The translations under genes were made by a program, and so were the position numbers. Of a DNA stretch of 64,000 bases, positions 47,742-58,739 are shown in pieces (the stretch's first letter is position 1; each line of letters opens with the position of its first letter). The notes beneath the pieces were generated by a model. It had not been told where the DNA came from and made no database searches. It saw nothing but the letters and a program-made list of their open reading frames with translations. Source of the stretch: Perilla frutescens (Eukaryota > Streptophyta > Magnoliopsida > Lamiales > Lamiaceae); the NCBI GenBank assembly GCA_026008535.1, contig BRKX01000002.1, positions 30,557,501 to 30,621,500 on the forward strand. The letters run 5' to 3'.

Positions 47742-48345
47742 ATTATAAGTTATAATCGAAGTATTTATAAGCATTTGTTAATTCACCTAGAGACGCCGTC
47801 GGTTGTACAAAATTTTGTAATTATCGGAAGAACAATAGATTATTGAGTCAAGCAAGTCGGGTCGATCTTAGTCGATTTGATCCAACTAAAATATTTGTGT
47901 TTTTTTTTTTAAAAACTTGTTATGGGGAGTCAATAAGTCAACCTAGTGGGGATATTATTGGTCATTTTGCATATTATGCACTGTATTTATATATTTAGGT
48001 CATTGTCTTTTATTTTTCTTTTTGGATTCCTTATACAATAGAACAAAAAAATAATTAATTACGTTGAAGTTAAAGGACCATTAAATCAATATACTGTTAG
48101 GGTAGTTCATACTTATTAAGTTATATAGTAATTTAAATCAAACACCTCAACAATATTCAGCTGCCGATCAATTGAAAGAATGAAAGCTTGAAATATTAGG
48201 TCATGCATTTACATATTTTTTTTTTTATTCAAGTTTAGATGCCAATATAACAGAGCAATTAGACATATATTATTACATTGCTAAAATACTTATAATTGGG
48301 AAAAGGACGTACGTAACAAGTAACAACAATTGAATTGGTATCTAA

Positions 48346-48391
<46 letters not shown>

Positions 48392-48884
48392 GTGACCTTC
48401 CACTGTAACGTGAACACATTTGTAATTCGTTTCGCGAATTTTCGTATTTGTCATAATAAACATTTTTTTACAAAAATATATTGACAATTTTTTTTTATTT
48501 TATAATTTTTTGTAATGTTGATATTCGTTTGTGATGAATTCATTAATAAAGACCCAACTGCATTCTGTCCTCATTTTTTTCTGCTTCGATGTGATGTGAT
48601 GAGGCCTCTGTCTTTATGATTTTCCAAGGGAAAGTCTGTGCTCCAATACCTATTTTTATGTACTGTATTACACCCTCTCAAAATATCATACAATTAACAT
48701 CATTATCCTTTAACATATATATATATTGCGAAATATATCGCAAATAAATATTATAAGTTATAACACAAACTAAAACAGATAAATATGCGCACTTGAAAAA
48801 AAAAAATACACACACGTCATTAATGTTTTTTAAATTGAGAATTCTTAAACTAAAAATCGAAAAAAACGTGTACGCACTTTAGAT
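47742..48884. other. AT-rich intergenic DNA with an (AT)n run
   Basis: Nothing coding is seen. The (AT)n microsatellite covers about 48350-48389. Confidence 0.5.
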
Positions 48885-49688
48885 GGGAGTTTCTATTTGC
48901 ACTACCAAAAATACTCTTTGAACCACAAAATGAATTAATTCAAAAATAATTAATTATAAAATTACTTAAATATTCTTATTAAATAAAAATCAAAATAATT
49001 AATAAATTAAAAAAAAGAAGAAAAAAAACTCATAGCTTCTCCCCGTTCTCCGTTGACTTGCTGGCAACAATGGCAGCCAAAGTTTGGCTGCCACCGCCCT
49101 CCTCCACTCCTTCGAACCAGCCATGGCCCCCTGCCCAACATCCTCAATCACATTGGTTAAGAAGACGAAGAAGACAAATTGGAGAAGAAGATGAAGCCAT
49201 TCATGGCCGCCACCGCTAGGAACGAGATGAACATCTCTTCTCTTCCTTGGTATTCCCTCTTCCTCTCTCACCTCTCTGGAATCGTGGCTCAAAGAATAAG
49301 CAGGATAGAACTTCTCAGCGCTCTCAAAAGGGTTCGAAAATCCCACGTCGAACTTCTCGGTGGAGACGGCGGAGGTGGCGGCGCTTTTGAAGTCGAAGCC
49401 CCCACCGGATGAGCTTGTACAGAAGATTCGCGAGACCAAACCTCGAGCTAGGAGTGGTTCGAACTGAATACTTCGAAGAGTGGATAGTGGTTCGAAAAAT
49501 TATTTTCGAAAAATTATATATTCTTTTTAATTATTAATTGGGTTAAATTAATTTAAAAAATAAATTAATTTTAAATTTAAAATAAAAGGGTATTAATGTA
49601 AATGTGCGTGGTGCAGAGAGTAAAAATCGTAGTGCATTGAGCAAGTGTGGTGCAAAGAGTAAATTAAGTGGTGCAAATAGAAACTCCC
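48885..49688. mobile_element. MULE-like element with captured gene sequence
   Basis: The left end (gggagtttctatttgcacta) and the right end, inverted (gggagtttctatttgcacca), form TIRs of about 42 bp that continue through tactctttg(a/c)accac. The flanks share only an imperfect repeat (actttagat against tattagata). The interior 49030-49470 is GC-richer and gene-like in contrast to the AT-rich ends, as in a Pack-MULE. Confidence 0.6.
49312..49467 (+). pseudogene. Captured exon fragment of an unidentified gene
   Basis: The + strand frame 49312-49467 reads FSALSKGFENPTSNFSVETA, then EVAALLKSKPPPDELVQKIR and ETKPRARSGSN before a stop. The composition is strongly protein-like, with an amphipathic helix pattern. 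I do not recognise the family. Longer overlapping frames exist on the - strand (48999-49439) but run into low-complexity Phe and look spurious. Confidence 0.4.
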
Positions 49689-50808
49689 TATTAGATATAC
49701 ATGCCCGCATATCCATGTCAAATTTTGTGATTCCTTAATTGACATTTCTTAAATTAAAATCATAAAAAAAACATGTAAACTTTGTAGATTATCTATATAC
49801 ACATTAACGTGCTATTTGTAAGTTACTATACAATCGTTATATTCCTATGGGCATTTGGATGGTTTGATCTAAATTAAAAGACATTGATAGAATCAAAATA
49901 CAGAATCTTTCAATTACGAAGTTGCCAATTTATGCCATCCGAAATGAGCGTGTGTTTTCATGTGCTTAAGAGGGGTTGGACCCTAATCCCAAAATTAATT
50001 ACTAGCTAGCAAATAGGTAGGGTTTGAGGTTTCATCTATTGGAGTGAGGAGGGAAGATAGATAGCATGATTGTTTGCAAAAGTTAGCTGCTGGTGAAAAT
50101 GGTGTGGGGGGAAGAAGACGTACGAAAATGGTAAGGGAGAGATTGAAGAGAGAGAAAGAGAAATTTGGTTAATGTAGTTTAATCATCTTTGTTAATTCTT
50201 TTGATGAATTGGTTTAAATCTTTGATAAATGCATATCTGAAAAGTTGATATTTTTTATTTGGTTTTAGTTTCCAAATAACTCATTTTTAGACATTTAATA
50301 TAAATTAATTATAAAGTCATGAACATTTAAATAGATTATTTTAAATATATTTTATATATTTATTATTTAAATGATTATCAATTAATTACATAGACTTTTT
50401 TAGTGATTTCAGGACAAAGAGTTTCTACTTTTTAAATCAAGGTTTAGGGGTGATTTTTTTCTACATGCATATGTTCGATTCATTGATTATTTATGTTAAT
50501 ATTAACTTGCATGTAATTGAAAATTTAATGTTGTTTTGTTTTCTATAAAATAGACGTTTAACTTTACATTAAGACATTTTCAAGAATTCATTTGCAAATT
50601 GCACATCGACCGCCCTCTTCACCTCTCGACTCTCAATTATTAACCGCATGAGGTGTTACTGTTAGCTCCTTTTGAATATTTTTTTCCGATTCCGCCACTG
50701 CTTAAGAGCGTGTAACTCCATAGAAATATTTAATATTTAATATATATATGTTCATTTGTTTCAATAAATGGAAGCTATATATATAATTAATTAATCGTAA
50801 GTGTTAAT
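49689..50808. other. AT-rich intergenic DNA, nothing recognised
   Basis: No gene or repeat boundary is evident. Confidence 0.45.
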
Positions 50809-51206
50809 AGGGGTAAATAGCCATTATCACTTAGTAAATAATGTAAATAGCCGGTTTTTAAAAAAATGATGTATTTAGCCTTTTAGGATGTAAATATACA
50901 TCAATACCCTTACCTTCCATATAATTAATATTTGAATATAATGTATTTTTAACATTATTATTTCCTAAAATAAAAATACCCTAATATATTTAAAAACAAA
51001 CCAGATTCATAATAATCTAATATATGTAAAAAAACAAATCAGATTCATAGTAATCTTTTATCACACCTGAAAACAAAGAACGTTGATTCACGTTGATATT
51101 TTCTAACGCTCAAACTAAAAATATATCTCATCAGTCACCGCCATTGAAGTCGAGTATCAACATTGAAAATGAAAAAACTACATGATTCAACAGTCGTTGA
51201 ACAACC

Positions 51207-51260
51207 ATGGATGATGATTTCGAACAACCTCATCCTCATAACGAACAATTCCCTGAAGAG
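51207..51260 (+). pseudogene. Exon-like fragment (18 codons) inside the MULE-like element
   Basis: ATG followed by DDDFEQPHPHNEQFPEE and then a GTAACA donor-like site. The acidic start with a following intron could be the first exon of a lost transposon or captured gene, but it is too short to identify. Confidence 0.25.
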
Positions 51261-51527
51261 GTAACAATTCGACCTTTATCATAAACATGATGCACGAGTA
51301 CACGAGTGTTATGACACGAGTAATTCAAGTCGTGTTATCGTGCATTGGTTAAATATTCAACTACTACACGAGTATACGAATAGTTCAATATAACAGTTCA
51401 ATACACGAGAACACGATTATGCTCATTCGTATACTCGTGTAGCGGTTGAATATTAACTTGAAACACGACTGCATTAGTATATTTATTCGTGTATTCGTGC
51501 ACTACTTCAAAAATCCATAGATACAGA

Positions 51528-52203
51528 TGTAGGTGGCGAAATTTTACAATATTATAAATAATATTTTTATTGTTTAATATATTTATTTAGTTTTGGAATC
51601 ATATCAAATCCAAAATTAGATAAAATATTTAAATAATAAAGATATTATTATATGATAAACATTAAGTTCTTTGGAAACAAGTAAATATCTTTCAAGATAT
51701 ATATCAATTTTCAATAGCCAATGAGATAGTGTTACATCAGCTGAGAACTTCCATAAGTGAAATTCTCAAAGATATTCAAGGCGTTCTTGTGACATTCAAA
51801 GGCGTTCTTCACCAAATTCATCCCGAAGACGACATTTGATCCATAAGCAAGGCAGTCAAAGGCGTTCTTCGTCAAATTCATTCCGAAATTAGCGTTTGAT
51901 CCGGAAACAAGGCGTCGGCCCTCCGAGTTAAGGTTATCAAGACTAAAGATCAAGTCAAAGAAGATCGAGGATACAAATCTTCCCCGAAAACTTCAAAGGC
52001 CAAATCCAAACAACAAGTCCGAGAAAATCAAAGAGACAAATTTACTCTGAAGATTTCAAAGACCGTTTGAAAATCAAGTTTTGAAGAGAAGAATCAGAGG
52101 AAAAATAGAGATTGGATCCAAGAAATACAAATTTGATCCGAAAATATTTTATTGTACACTATTTTGTGTTTTACTAAATTAAATACAAAAATATTGTGTT
52201 ACA
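51528..52203. mobile_element. Solo LTR, 676 bp
   Basis: It starts TGTAGGTGG and ends GTGTTACA (TG...CA), with the 5-bp direct repeat acaga on both sides (51523-51527, 52204-52208). Inside, a unit around aaggcgttcttc...aaattcat is duplicated (51778-51930). It lies within the older MULE-like element, so it inserted later. Confidence 0.7.
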
Positions 52204-52893
52204 ACAGATGAGTTCATTATTCTACTAATTCGTGTAATCGTGCAACAGTAAAAAAAATTGATATTCCACACGTTATAAATAAATTGGTGCACGATTCTAC
52301 CCTAATACTCGTGTACCGAAAGAAATCGATTCGTGCACCAAAGAACATTCAATTTTTCCACCACTTCCAAACAAAGAAAAATAAAAACTTAATATCTAGA
52401 TCAATAAATAGAGTACAAATACATAAAAACCATACCTTATTGACGCAAAAAACAACACACGCAATGTCAACAGAACTTCTTAAAATCACCTAACTCGCAT
52501 TGAATCCCTAATTTTTGACTTTACATCTGATAATTTATCATTGAAACGGTGATTACAAAGATGAAAAATCATGATAATCTTCAATAATCATAACTTTTGA
52601 TCTTCACTAATTGTACTTTTATTCCAAATAATAAAACAACAATTGAAAAGCAGAGAGGCGAGTGGGGAGAAAACGACGTTATAGATTGAAGAGAGAGAAA
52701 ATCATATCTTTTTTCCCCAAATCTTATTGATATATGAATATTATATATATACATATAATTTATCTTAATATTAAATATGAAAGTAAGAGTATTATAGTAC
52801 TGTTTTTTTAATAATGACTAGATACATTATTTTTTTAAAAAATGACTATTTACATAATTTACTAAGTAAAAATGGCTATTTAAAAATTTTGCT

Positions 52894-53154
52894 CGTATTA
52901 TAGTCCCATTATTTCCTCTCGGACGTTGATTAATTTAATGTTTGTAAAGACTTGTGTCTGAAAGTACATGATTGCTCAAAAACTACATATTTTAAGAGAA
53001 TCTTGGTTTAATTTTAACTGACAAGCAAAGCAAGTACTTTTAATTTTATTGCAAAATCTCACGCACCTTAGACAGACTTAAGACATTCATTTCTTCAAAT
53101 TAAATAGAACCAAAACAGCCAGTAATGTTTCTACACGCATATTGTTTAGTAAAT

Positions 53155-53228
<74 letters not shown>

Positions 53229-54578
53229 GTTGTGTAGTTGCAATGAGGAAAGAAGCATAAATAAGTGGAGCCAAATTGTTGGCATGTGCTGCTGCATGTG
53301 AATGTGGTGCTAAAAAACAAAATTTATCTACCACAGGGCCCTTCACCCACATATAAAATTATAAATAGATCTACACTATTTATTTTTTCTTTTTACCCTT
53401 TGTCCAAATAAAAAATCATAACTTCTTGCCGGTTGTGCACAAACTCTATTATAATGTAATCATTCATAAATTATATGAAAATATAAATTGAACTAGATAA
53501 ATCTTGAGACATATATCCTCTACTACTGCTGAGCTTGACCTACTAACACTCACAAAATGATATTTAATTCCAATACAATACAATAAGTTAACAAGTTATT
53601 TTGTAAGAAGATTAAATTATGCTTTGTAAATTCATGTTGAAACGATTCGAATTTAACGAAAAAAATTACACATTATATTTTATCATTGATAACATTTGAA
53701 TGACTGGATACTTGGAGTATAATAAATTCCAATTTCTTTGATTGAATGATTGCAATTTTGGGCCAACGAATTGATGACGATAAACGCCATTTTATCCCCC
53801 AAATTGAGACTTGTTTATAAAAATATAAAGTAACCTTACCAACTTTGCGGAAAAAAAATGTTGCTATTAAAAAAATATACATTTACTCCAATTAAACAAT
53901 TTATGAAATTTGCAAAATAGGAATAGAGATCGATCCGTACTGAGCCTAATCTTTAAATTGAAATGAGTATTTCTCTAAAAATATTAAAATGAGTTTAAAT
54001 TGATTTAGGACATGAAAGTATCTCGAGCCAAAAAGATGGATAAAATTTGATTCCAACCATGTATTAATATTTAATCCTATAGTTTCAATAATACTTTAGT
54101 TATTTTTTATGATTGTAACATTACTTGTCGTATCATTGGTAATTGAATAATTATGTTTTTGAACGGTTTTTTCTCCACACATGGCCTATCCTTATTTGTT
54201 TTACTGCTCCCACCAACCTCAATCATTCATCCAAAAAGAGCTATTGGAATTATAAGCAATTTATTTTCTATCGATTGCATTTCTGAATTATTTGAAAAAC
54301 ATAATTGCCCCTATGCTCTAACTTCAAGAAAAACACACACCTTATGATGCTGTTATCAAATCAAGATTCGATAAATATTGATAACTTTTACAAGCCAATG
54401 CAACTTTATTATTTTCTTTCTAAATAAGTAAATCAAAGCACATGCAACTTATACATTGTGGGTCTCATAGATCGACAATCGAATTATGATAGATGATAAT
54501 ATGTAAACACGTAAAGTTAGTTGAATTTATGAAAATAAGATATTGTGATGCTGAAAAGTTAAACTCAATGTACGAATT
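52894..54578. other. AT-rich intergenic DNA with (GT)n(GA)n
   Basis: A compound microsatellite, (GT)n then (GA)n, covers about 53157-53225. No gene is supported; the Leu/Ser-repeat frames over it are artefacts. Confidence 0.5.
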
Positions 54579-54819
54579 TATATATTAGGAAAAATGTCAA
54601 ATTTGATCCTAAAATTATATCCGAAATTTTAATTTGGTTTCAAAATAAAATTTCGGTCCAAAATAATCCTAATTTTTTAAAAAAAGTATAACGTTAATCT
54701 CTCTGTTAGTCCCTAAATTAATTCCTATTAATGCCCGTCACTAACGACGTTAGTGGTCTTATTTTAGTCGGAAAAAAAAAACCCAAAATTGAAGAAATCC
54801 CCAAATTGAAGAGCGAATT

Positions 54820-55200
54820 TCGGGATTTCATTGAAACACATTGAAAACGAGACATAAAAATCCTTTTGTAATAAATGGGAAATGTGACATCGAGCGTGGC
54901 GGCAAAGTTCACATTTTTCTCGTCGGACCTGTTGACGTACAATGTGTATAGAGATGAGGAAAAAGGGAAGTCGGTGATGATTGGATTGTCGCCGGACAAA
55001 AAATGTGGCCGTGCATTTGTTGGAAACCAAGGGCGGAAATAAAGTTACCGCCACGGTTTGGAGGCACCCGACGATGAGGTTTACGTTGTTGTATTCTCAC
55101 GGCAACGGCGCTGATTTGGGCCAGATGCTGGAGCTCTTTCTCGAACTCAAAGTTCATCTTTGTGTTAATATTATGAGGTGTGCATGTTTAGATTTTGCGA
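54820..55200 (+). pseudogene. ABHD17: Captured 5' part of an ABHD17-like alpha/beta-hydrolase gene
   Basis: The fragment starts with 5' UTR-like sequence, then the ATG at 54875 opens MGNVTSSVAAKFTFFSSDLL, the conserved N-terminus of plant ABHD17/BEM46-type serine hydrolases. After SPDK an extra A in an A-run shifts the frame. The other frame continues VAVHLLETKGGNKVTATVWR, then FTLLYSHGNGADLGQMLELF (oxyanion-side HGN motif) and VNIM. The exon ends at the family's usual split Ser codon (ATGAG|GTGTGC), so exon 1 plus part of intron 1 was copied. The nucleophile elbow (GxSxG) and the rest are absent. Family members in animals depalmitoylate proteins; this copy cannot be active. Confidence 0.85.
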
Positions 55201-55477
55201 TTCTTGATTTTGTTGACGTGAGTCGATTTTTGTGTTTTTCTTATTTTTTTCTGTTGTTTTTCTTTGTGGATATGGTTTTAGCTAATTGGTTGGTCTGTGT
55301 TTGTCATTGAATATGAGTGGGAGATTGTGTGAAAGATTGTTGATTATAGAATTGATGTGTGGGATTCTCAATTTTGCTTGAATTGATGGTGAGTGTTGTT
55401 ATTTTACAATTTTAGTGTTGGGAAGGGACTTCATTTGTTCATTTGTTCATTTGCTTGAATTGATGATGAGTTATGAT

Positions 55478-56093
55478 CAAGGTTGTAAAATTCGCTAGGC
55501 GCTAGTCAGGCGGTCGGATGTGACCTAATACTTAGGTTGTCTAGGCGGTTTTTTAATTTTTATAATTTTTTATTACATGTTGGTATTTATATATTAATTT
55601 TCTCAATTACCCTACTTCCCACATCGATTATATAATGAAAATTGAGATGTAGGTTGTTGTATAAAAGCTCAAATTAAGGTTTCAATTTTTTTCAACATTT
55701 TCTACATCCCACACTAGTTTTTAGATTGAAAAATAGGATGGAGTGGTGGTTGTATAAAAGAGAGGCTAATCATAAATGACAACCTCAAATTTATTTTTTA
55801 AATTATGTTCCCATTTTTCTACATCTCACATTGGTTGTAGATTGAAAAATAAGATGTAGGTTGATGTATAAAAGGTTGGAAAAACCGTAAATTTTTTATT
55901 TGGTCATATTTTGAACAAAAAAAATCAAAAATAAAAATAAAAAAATTAATCGGTTGTCTGATGGCCGATTAATCGTTGAGGAGGCCAACGGTTGAGGAGG
56001 CTAGCGGCGATGAATCGGCCACTTCGATTTCTCAATCGATTGGGGTGTTTACGGCACGGCTAGGGGTCGCCTAGCCCGATTTCTACAACCATG
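55478..56093. mobile_element. hAT-type MITE nested in the Pack-MULE
   Basis: The ends CAAGGTTGTAAAATTCGC and, inverted, CATGGTTGTAGAAATCGG form TIRs with the CA..TG limits typical of hAT elements. Flanking 8-bp direct repeats gttatgat (55470-55477) and attatgat (56094-56101) differ at one base. The 616-bp element holds aggcg/cgcct motifs just inside both ends and has no coding capacity. Confidence 0.75.
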
Positions 56094-56414
56094 ATTATGA
56101 TTTGATTTGATTTTATCTTGTCCATATAGAACTTTAATTCTGCAATCTCTTGCTGAGGTATAATTTTTATGAATATGTGTAAACATCAAGGTCCAAATCC
56201 GCTCTTCAATTTGGGGATTTTTGGCCTAAATGAAGACTCTTAACGTTGTCAGTGATGGCCGTTAACGGAAATTAGTTTAGGGACTAACGGAGAAATTAAG
56301 GTGATACCTTTTAAAAAATTTAAGGATTAATTTGGATCAAAATTTTATTTCGAGACCAAACTGAAATTTTGAATATAGTTGTAGGACCAAATTGGATATT
56401 TTTTCTGTATATTA

Positions 56415-57400
56415 CAGTGCATATCTTAATATGGAGCACTCGAATATAAAATTTGTATATTTTTTATTTAAATTAAAACAGGTATATGTTGCATATTTCA
56501 TTTTTATTCTTTTGAGGAAAAGTATATACAACATATTGAAGTGAAGGAATTGAACTCCAGTCACTCACCTACATAATTAAATAGAGAGAATACCATAAAT
56601 GATTTAACTACAAAATTGATGGTGTCTAAAATATTGTCTTAATCAATTCATCTAAAATCTACCATCCTTGGTAGAATTACTTTGATCACATGGAAATATA
56701 GCCAAATATAATTAACAATTATTGACTACTACTTTTTTTGAAGACGACTTCAATAAGAAATATATAATTGGATCTTTATTAAAGTAGTTTTCATGCAATC
56801 AGACGGAAGAATTGAAAGTGGAAATTAAAGGTGGGCTAGGCGCCAAGCCACTACACAAACAAAATCTTAAGTAGTATATTAAATTTTTTCGTTATATATA
56901 TATGAAATTTGCGTGATGGGATGAGCGAATTAGTGATTGAATTCTAATAGCCGAGTAAGTACTGTATTTCTTTCAATTCAAAATAGTTTTTATCAACTTA
57001 GACCGACAAATTTCAATTATTATTTAATAAGATATTACAAAATATTAGAAATATTGAGGATAACTCAACAACCTCTAGAGTCCAAACAATAGAAACAAGA
57101 AAGTAATTCCCCCCACACACACCCTTGAAAAGGAAATCCCATCAGACTAATTAAATAGGGGGAGAGAGAGTGCCTTTTGAGAAAGTTGTATCTTAGTTTC
57201 CATGAATCAATCCATTCAAAAGTGCTCACCTTTCAACTAATTCCACTAAATTTTCCAACCCCACACCACACACGCTCTATAGTCCATACATGCATAGGTA
57301 CACACATGACACACACACCATAATACATTGATATTGTGCAAATATATTGTACCACCTAATTAAATTATACCATATTAATGGGTGATTTAGATCTGGTATG
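56415..57400. other. AT-rich intergenic DNA, nothing recognised
   Basis: No gene, RNA or repeat boundary is evident. Confidence 0.45.
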
Positions 57401-57565
57401 GGGCACACTTGTATGAGATCGTCTAATGGATCTCTTCCGTTATATGGATATTATTTGACCCAATAAAATGATTCCCCCTCCCTTTTTCTTTTCTTTTTGA
57501 TTTTTTAATGGTCTCCCCTTTTCCCTTGTCTTTTTTTTTATATTCAATTTTTATTTTTTTTTATT

Positions 57566-57695
57566 TTCCAGAAACGTGTTCTCTCTCTTTTTTTTTCTTT
57601 TTTTTTCTTTTCCAAAAATATGTTCTCTTTTTTTTTTTTTCAGAAACGTGTTCTCTTTTTTTTTCCTTTCCAGAAATGTGTTCTTTTTTTTTTTC
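57566..57695 (+). repeat. Tandem repeat of poly-T with ccagaaacgtgttctc
   Basis: Four copies of a 30-45 bp unit made of a T-run followed by ttccagaaacgtgttctc or a close variant. Confidence 0.8.
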
Positions 57696-57730
57696 TTTGG
57701 TAGCTTTTCTACCCATACTTCACTACAATA

Positions 57731-58283
57731 GTTAATGATACTTTTCTTTCTAATTAGTAATACTTTCTTCTGCAATTAGTAATACTTTTCTTTCTAATTA
57801 ATGATTCTTTTTTCTATAGTAATGAGACTCCACTTCACAGGTAATGATATTACAATTCATAAATAATGATACTCATATGTGAGTTAATGATACTTTACCT
57901 CATAAATAATGATATTCCATTCATAGTTAATGACATTTATTTATTTTGATTCGACAATTAATATTTAATCATCAATAATATCATATTATAATCCACTTTC
58001 GAGTTAATGATGCTTCATCTATAATTAATAATACTTCACACACAGTTAATAATACTTCACCAGATATATATCTAATGATACATCACTTAATAGTTAATAA
58101 TATTTTTGTCAAATTTATATCTAATGATACTTAACTTCATAATTAATGATACTTAATTTCACAGCTAATGTTACTAATATATCTAGTTATTGATTTGATA
58201 ATTAATATTTTATTAACCTCAGAGCTACTGATACTTCATATCATAGATAATGATACTTTACCTTATATTTAATGATACTTCTT
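57731..58283 (+). repeat. Degenerate array of the word TTAATGATACTT
   Basis: About 25 copies of (t)taatgatactt or one-base variants, spaced 15-40 bp, all on the same strand, fill 550 bp. Spacing is irregular, so this is a word array and not a simple tandem repeat. Confidence 0.8.
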
Positions 58284-58616
58284 TTTTTGGCTGAATAATT
58301 AGTCAACCGTCATAAAAAAATAAATAAATAAAAGAAATTATACCCTAAGAAGACTATATTATAATTATTAAAAAAAGAAATGAAAAAAAAAAGAGAAAAA
58401 GAAAAAAAAAGAAGAAAGAAGAAAAAAGAGTGGGCAACAACAGCCGTCGAGAAGAAGAAAAAAAATCTGCACAGACGAGTGAGCTACACGCGCCGCGCGT
58501 CACGTGCAGCTCACGCGCCATCACGTGAGGGCGGGTTTGGATGGATTTGGGTATTATTTAACTTGTCTAACGTAAGAGACACGTTAGACGGTCTCATATG
58601 AGTTCTTGTCTTTGAT

Positions 58617-58690
58617 ATAATACCACTTGAAAATATGTATGGTTTATTTATACTTGGTGTATTACCACTTGAAAATATGTATGGGTAAAG
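58617..58690 (+). repeat. Short direct duplication
   Basis: The 25-bp unit taccacttgaaaatatgtat (then gg) at about 58620 recurs at about 58663. Confidence 0.8.
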
Positions 58691-58739
58691 AAAAAGGATA
58701 AAGACTTATATAAGACCGTCTAACGGGTCACAAGCCCTC

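Larger units (their letters stand above)
50809..52893. mobile_element. MULE-like element with TIRs of about 80 bp, entered by a retrotransposon
   Basis: The left end (taaatagccattatcactta, then gtaaataatgtaaatag) matches the right end inverted (52790-52890). The internal flanks (51280-51510 and 52210-52340) share reiterated cacgagt / actcgtg words. A solo LTR sits at 51528-52203. A short exon-like frame is at 51207-51260. TSDs are not resolved. Confidence 0.55.
54588..56405. mobile_element. Pack-MULE with ABHD17 exon capture
   Basis: Long TIRs of about 215-230 bp (54588-54815 against 56190-56405) share ttagtccctaaa, cgttaa and ccccaaattgaagagcg in inverted order. Flanking 9-bp direct repeats, tatatatta (54579-54587) and tgtatatta (56406-56414), differ at one base. 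Between the TIRs lies a hydrolase gene fragment, with a nested hAT-type MITE downstream of it. No transposase is encoded. Confidence 0.85.
57405..58610. mobile_element. Non-autonomous element with reiterated interior
   Basis: The left end (acttgtatgagatcgtctaa then tggatctcttccgttatatg) and the right end inverted (actcatatgagaccgtctaa then cgtgtctcttacgttagac) are imperfect TIRs of about 55 bp. Between them lie two reiterated arrays and a GC-rich block at 58470-58530. A further left-end-like copy stands alone at 58700-58735. TSD not found. Confidence 0.5.

Noticed and set aside
48999..49439. A 146-codon - strand frame inside the MULE-like element
   Set aside because: It ends in poly-Phe and shows no family features; the + strand reading NPTSNFSVETAEV is more protein-like.
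53087..53352. Leu/Ser and His/Thr repeat frames
   Set aside because: Artefacts of the (GT)n(GA)n microsatellite.
57731..58283. CRISPR-like array
   Set aside because: The repeats are degenerate with irregular spacing, in a plant nuclear context with no cas genes; it is a word array inside a transposon.
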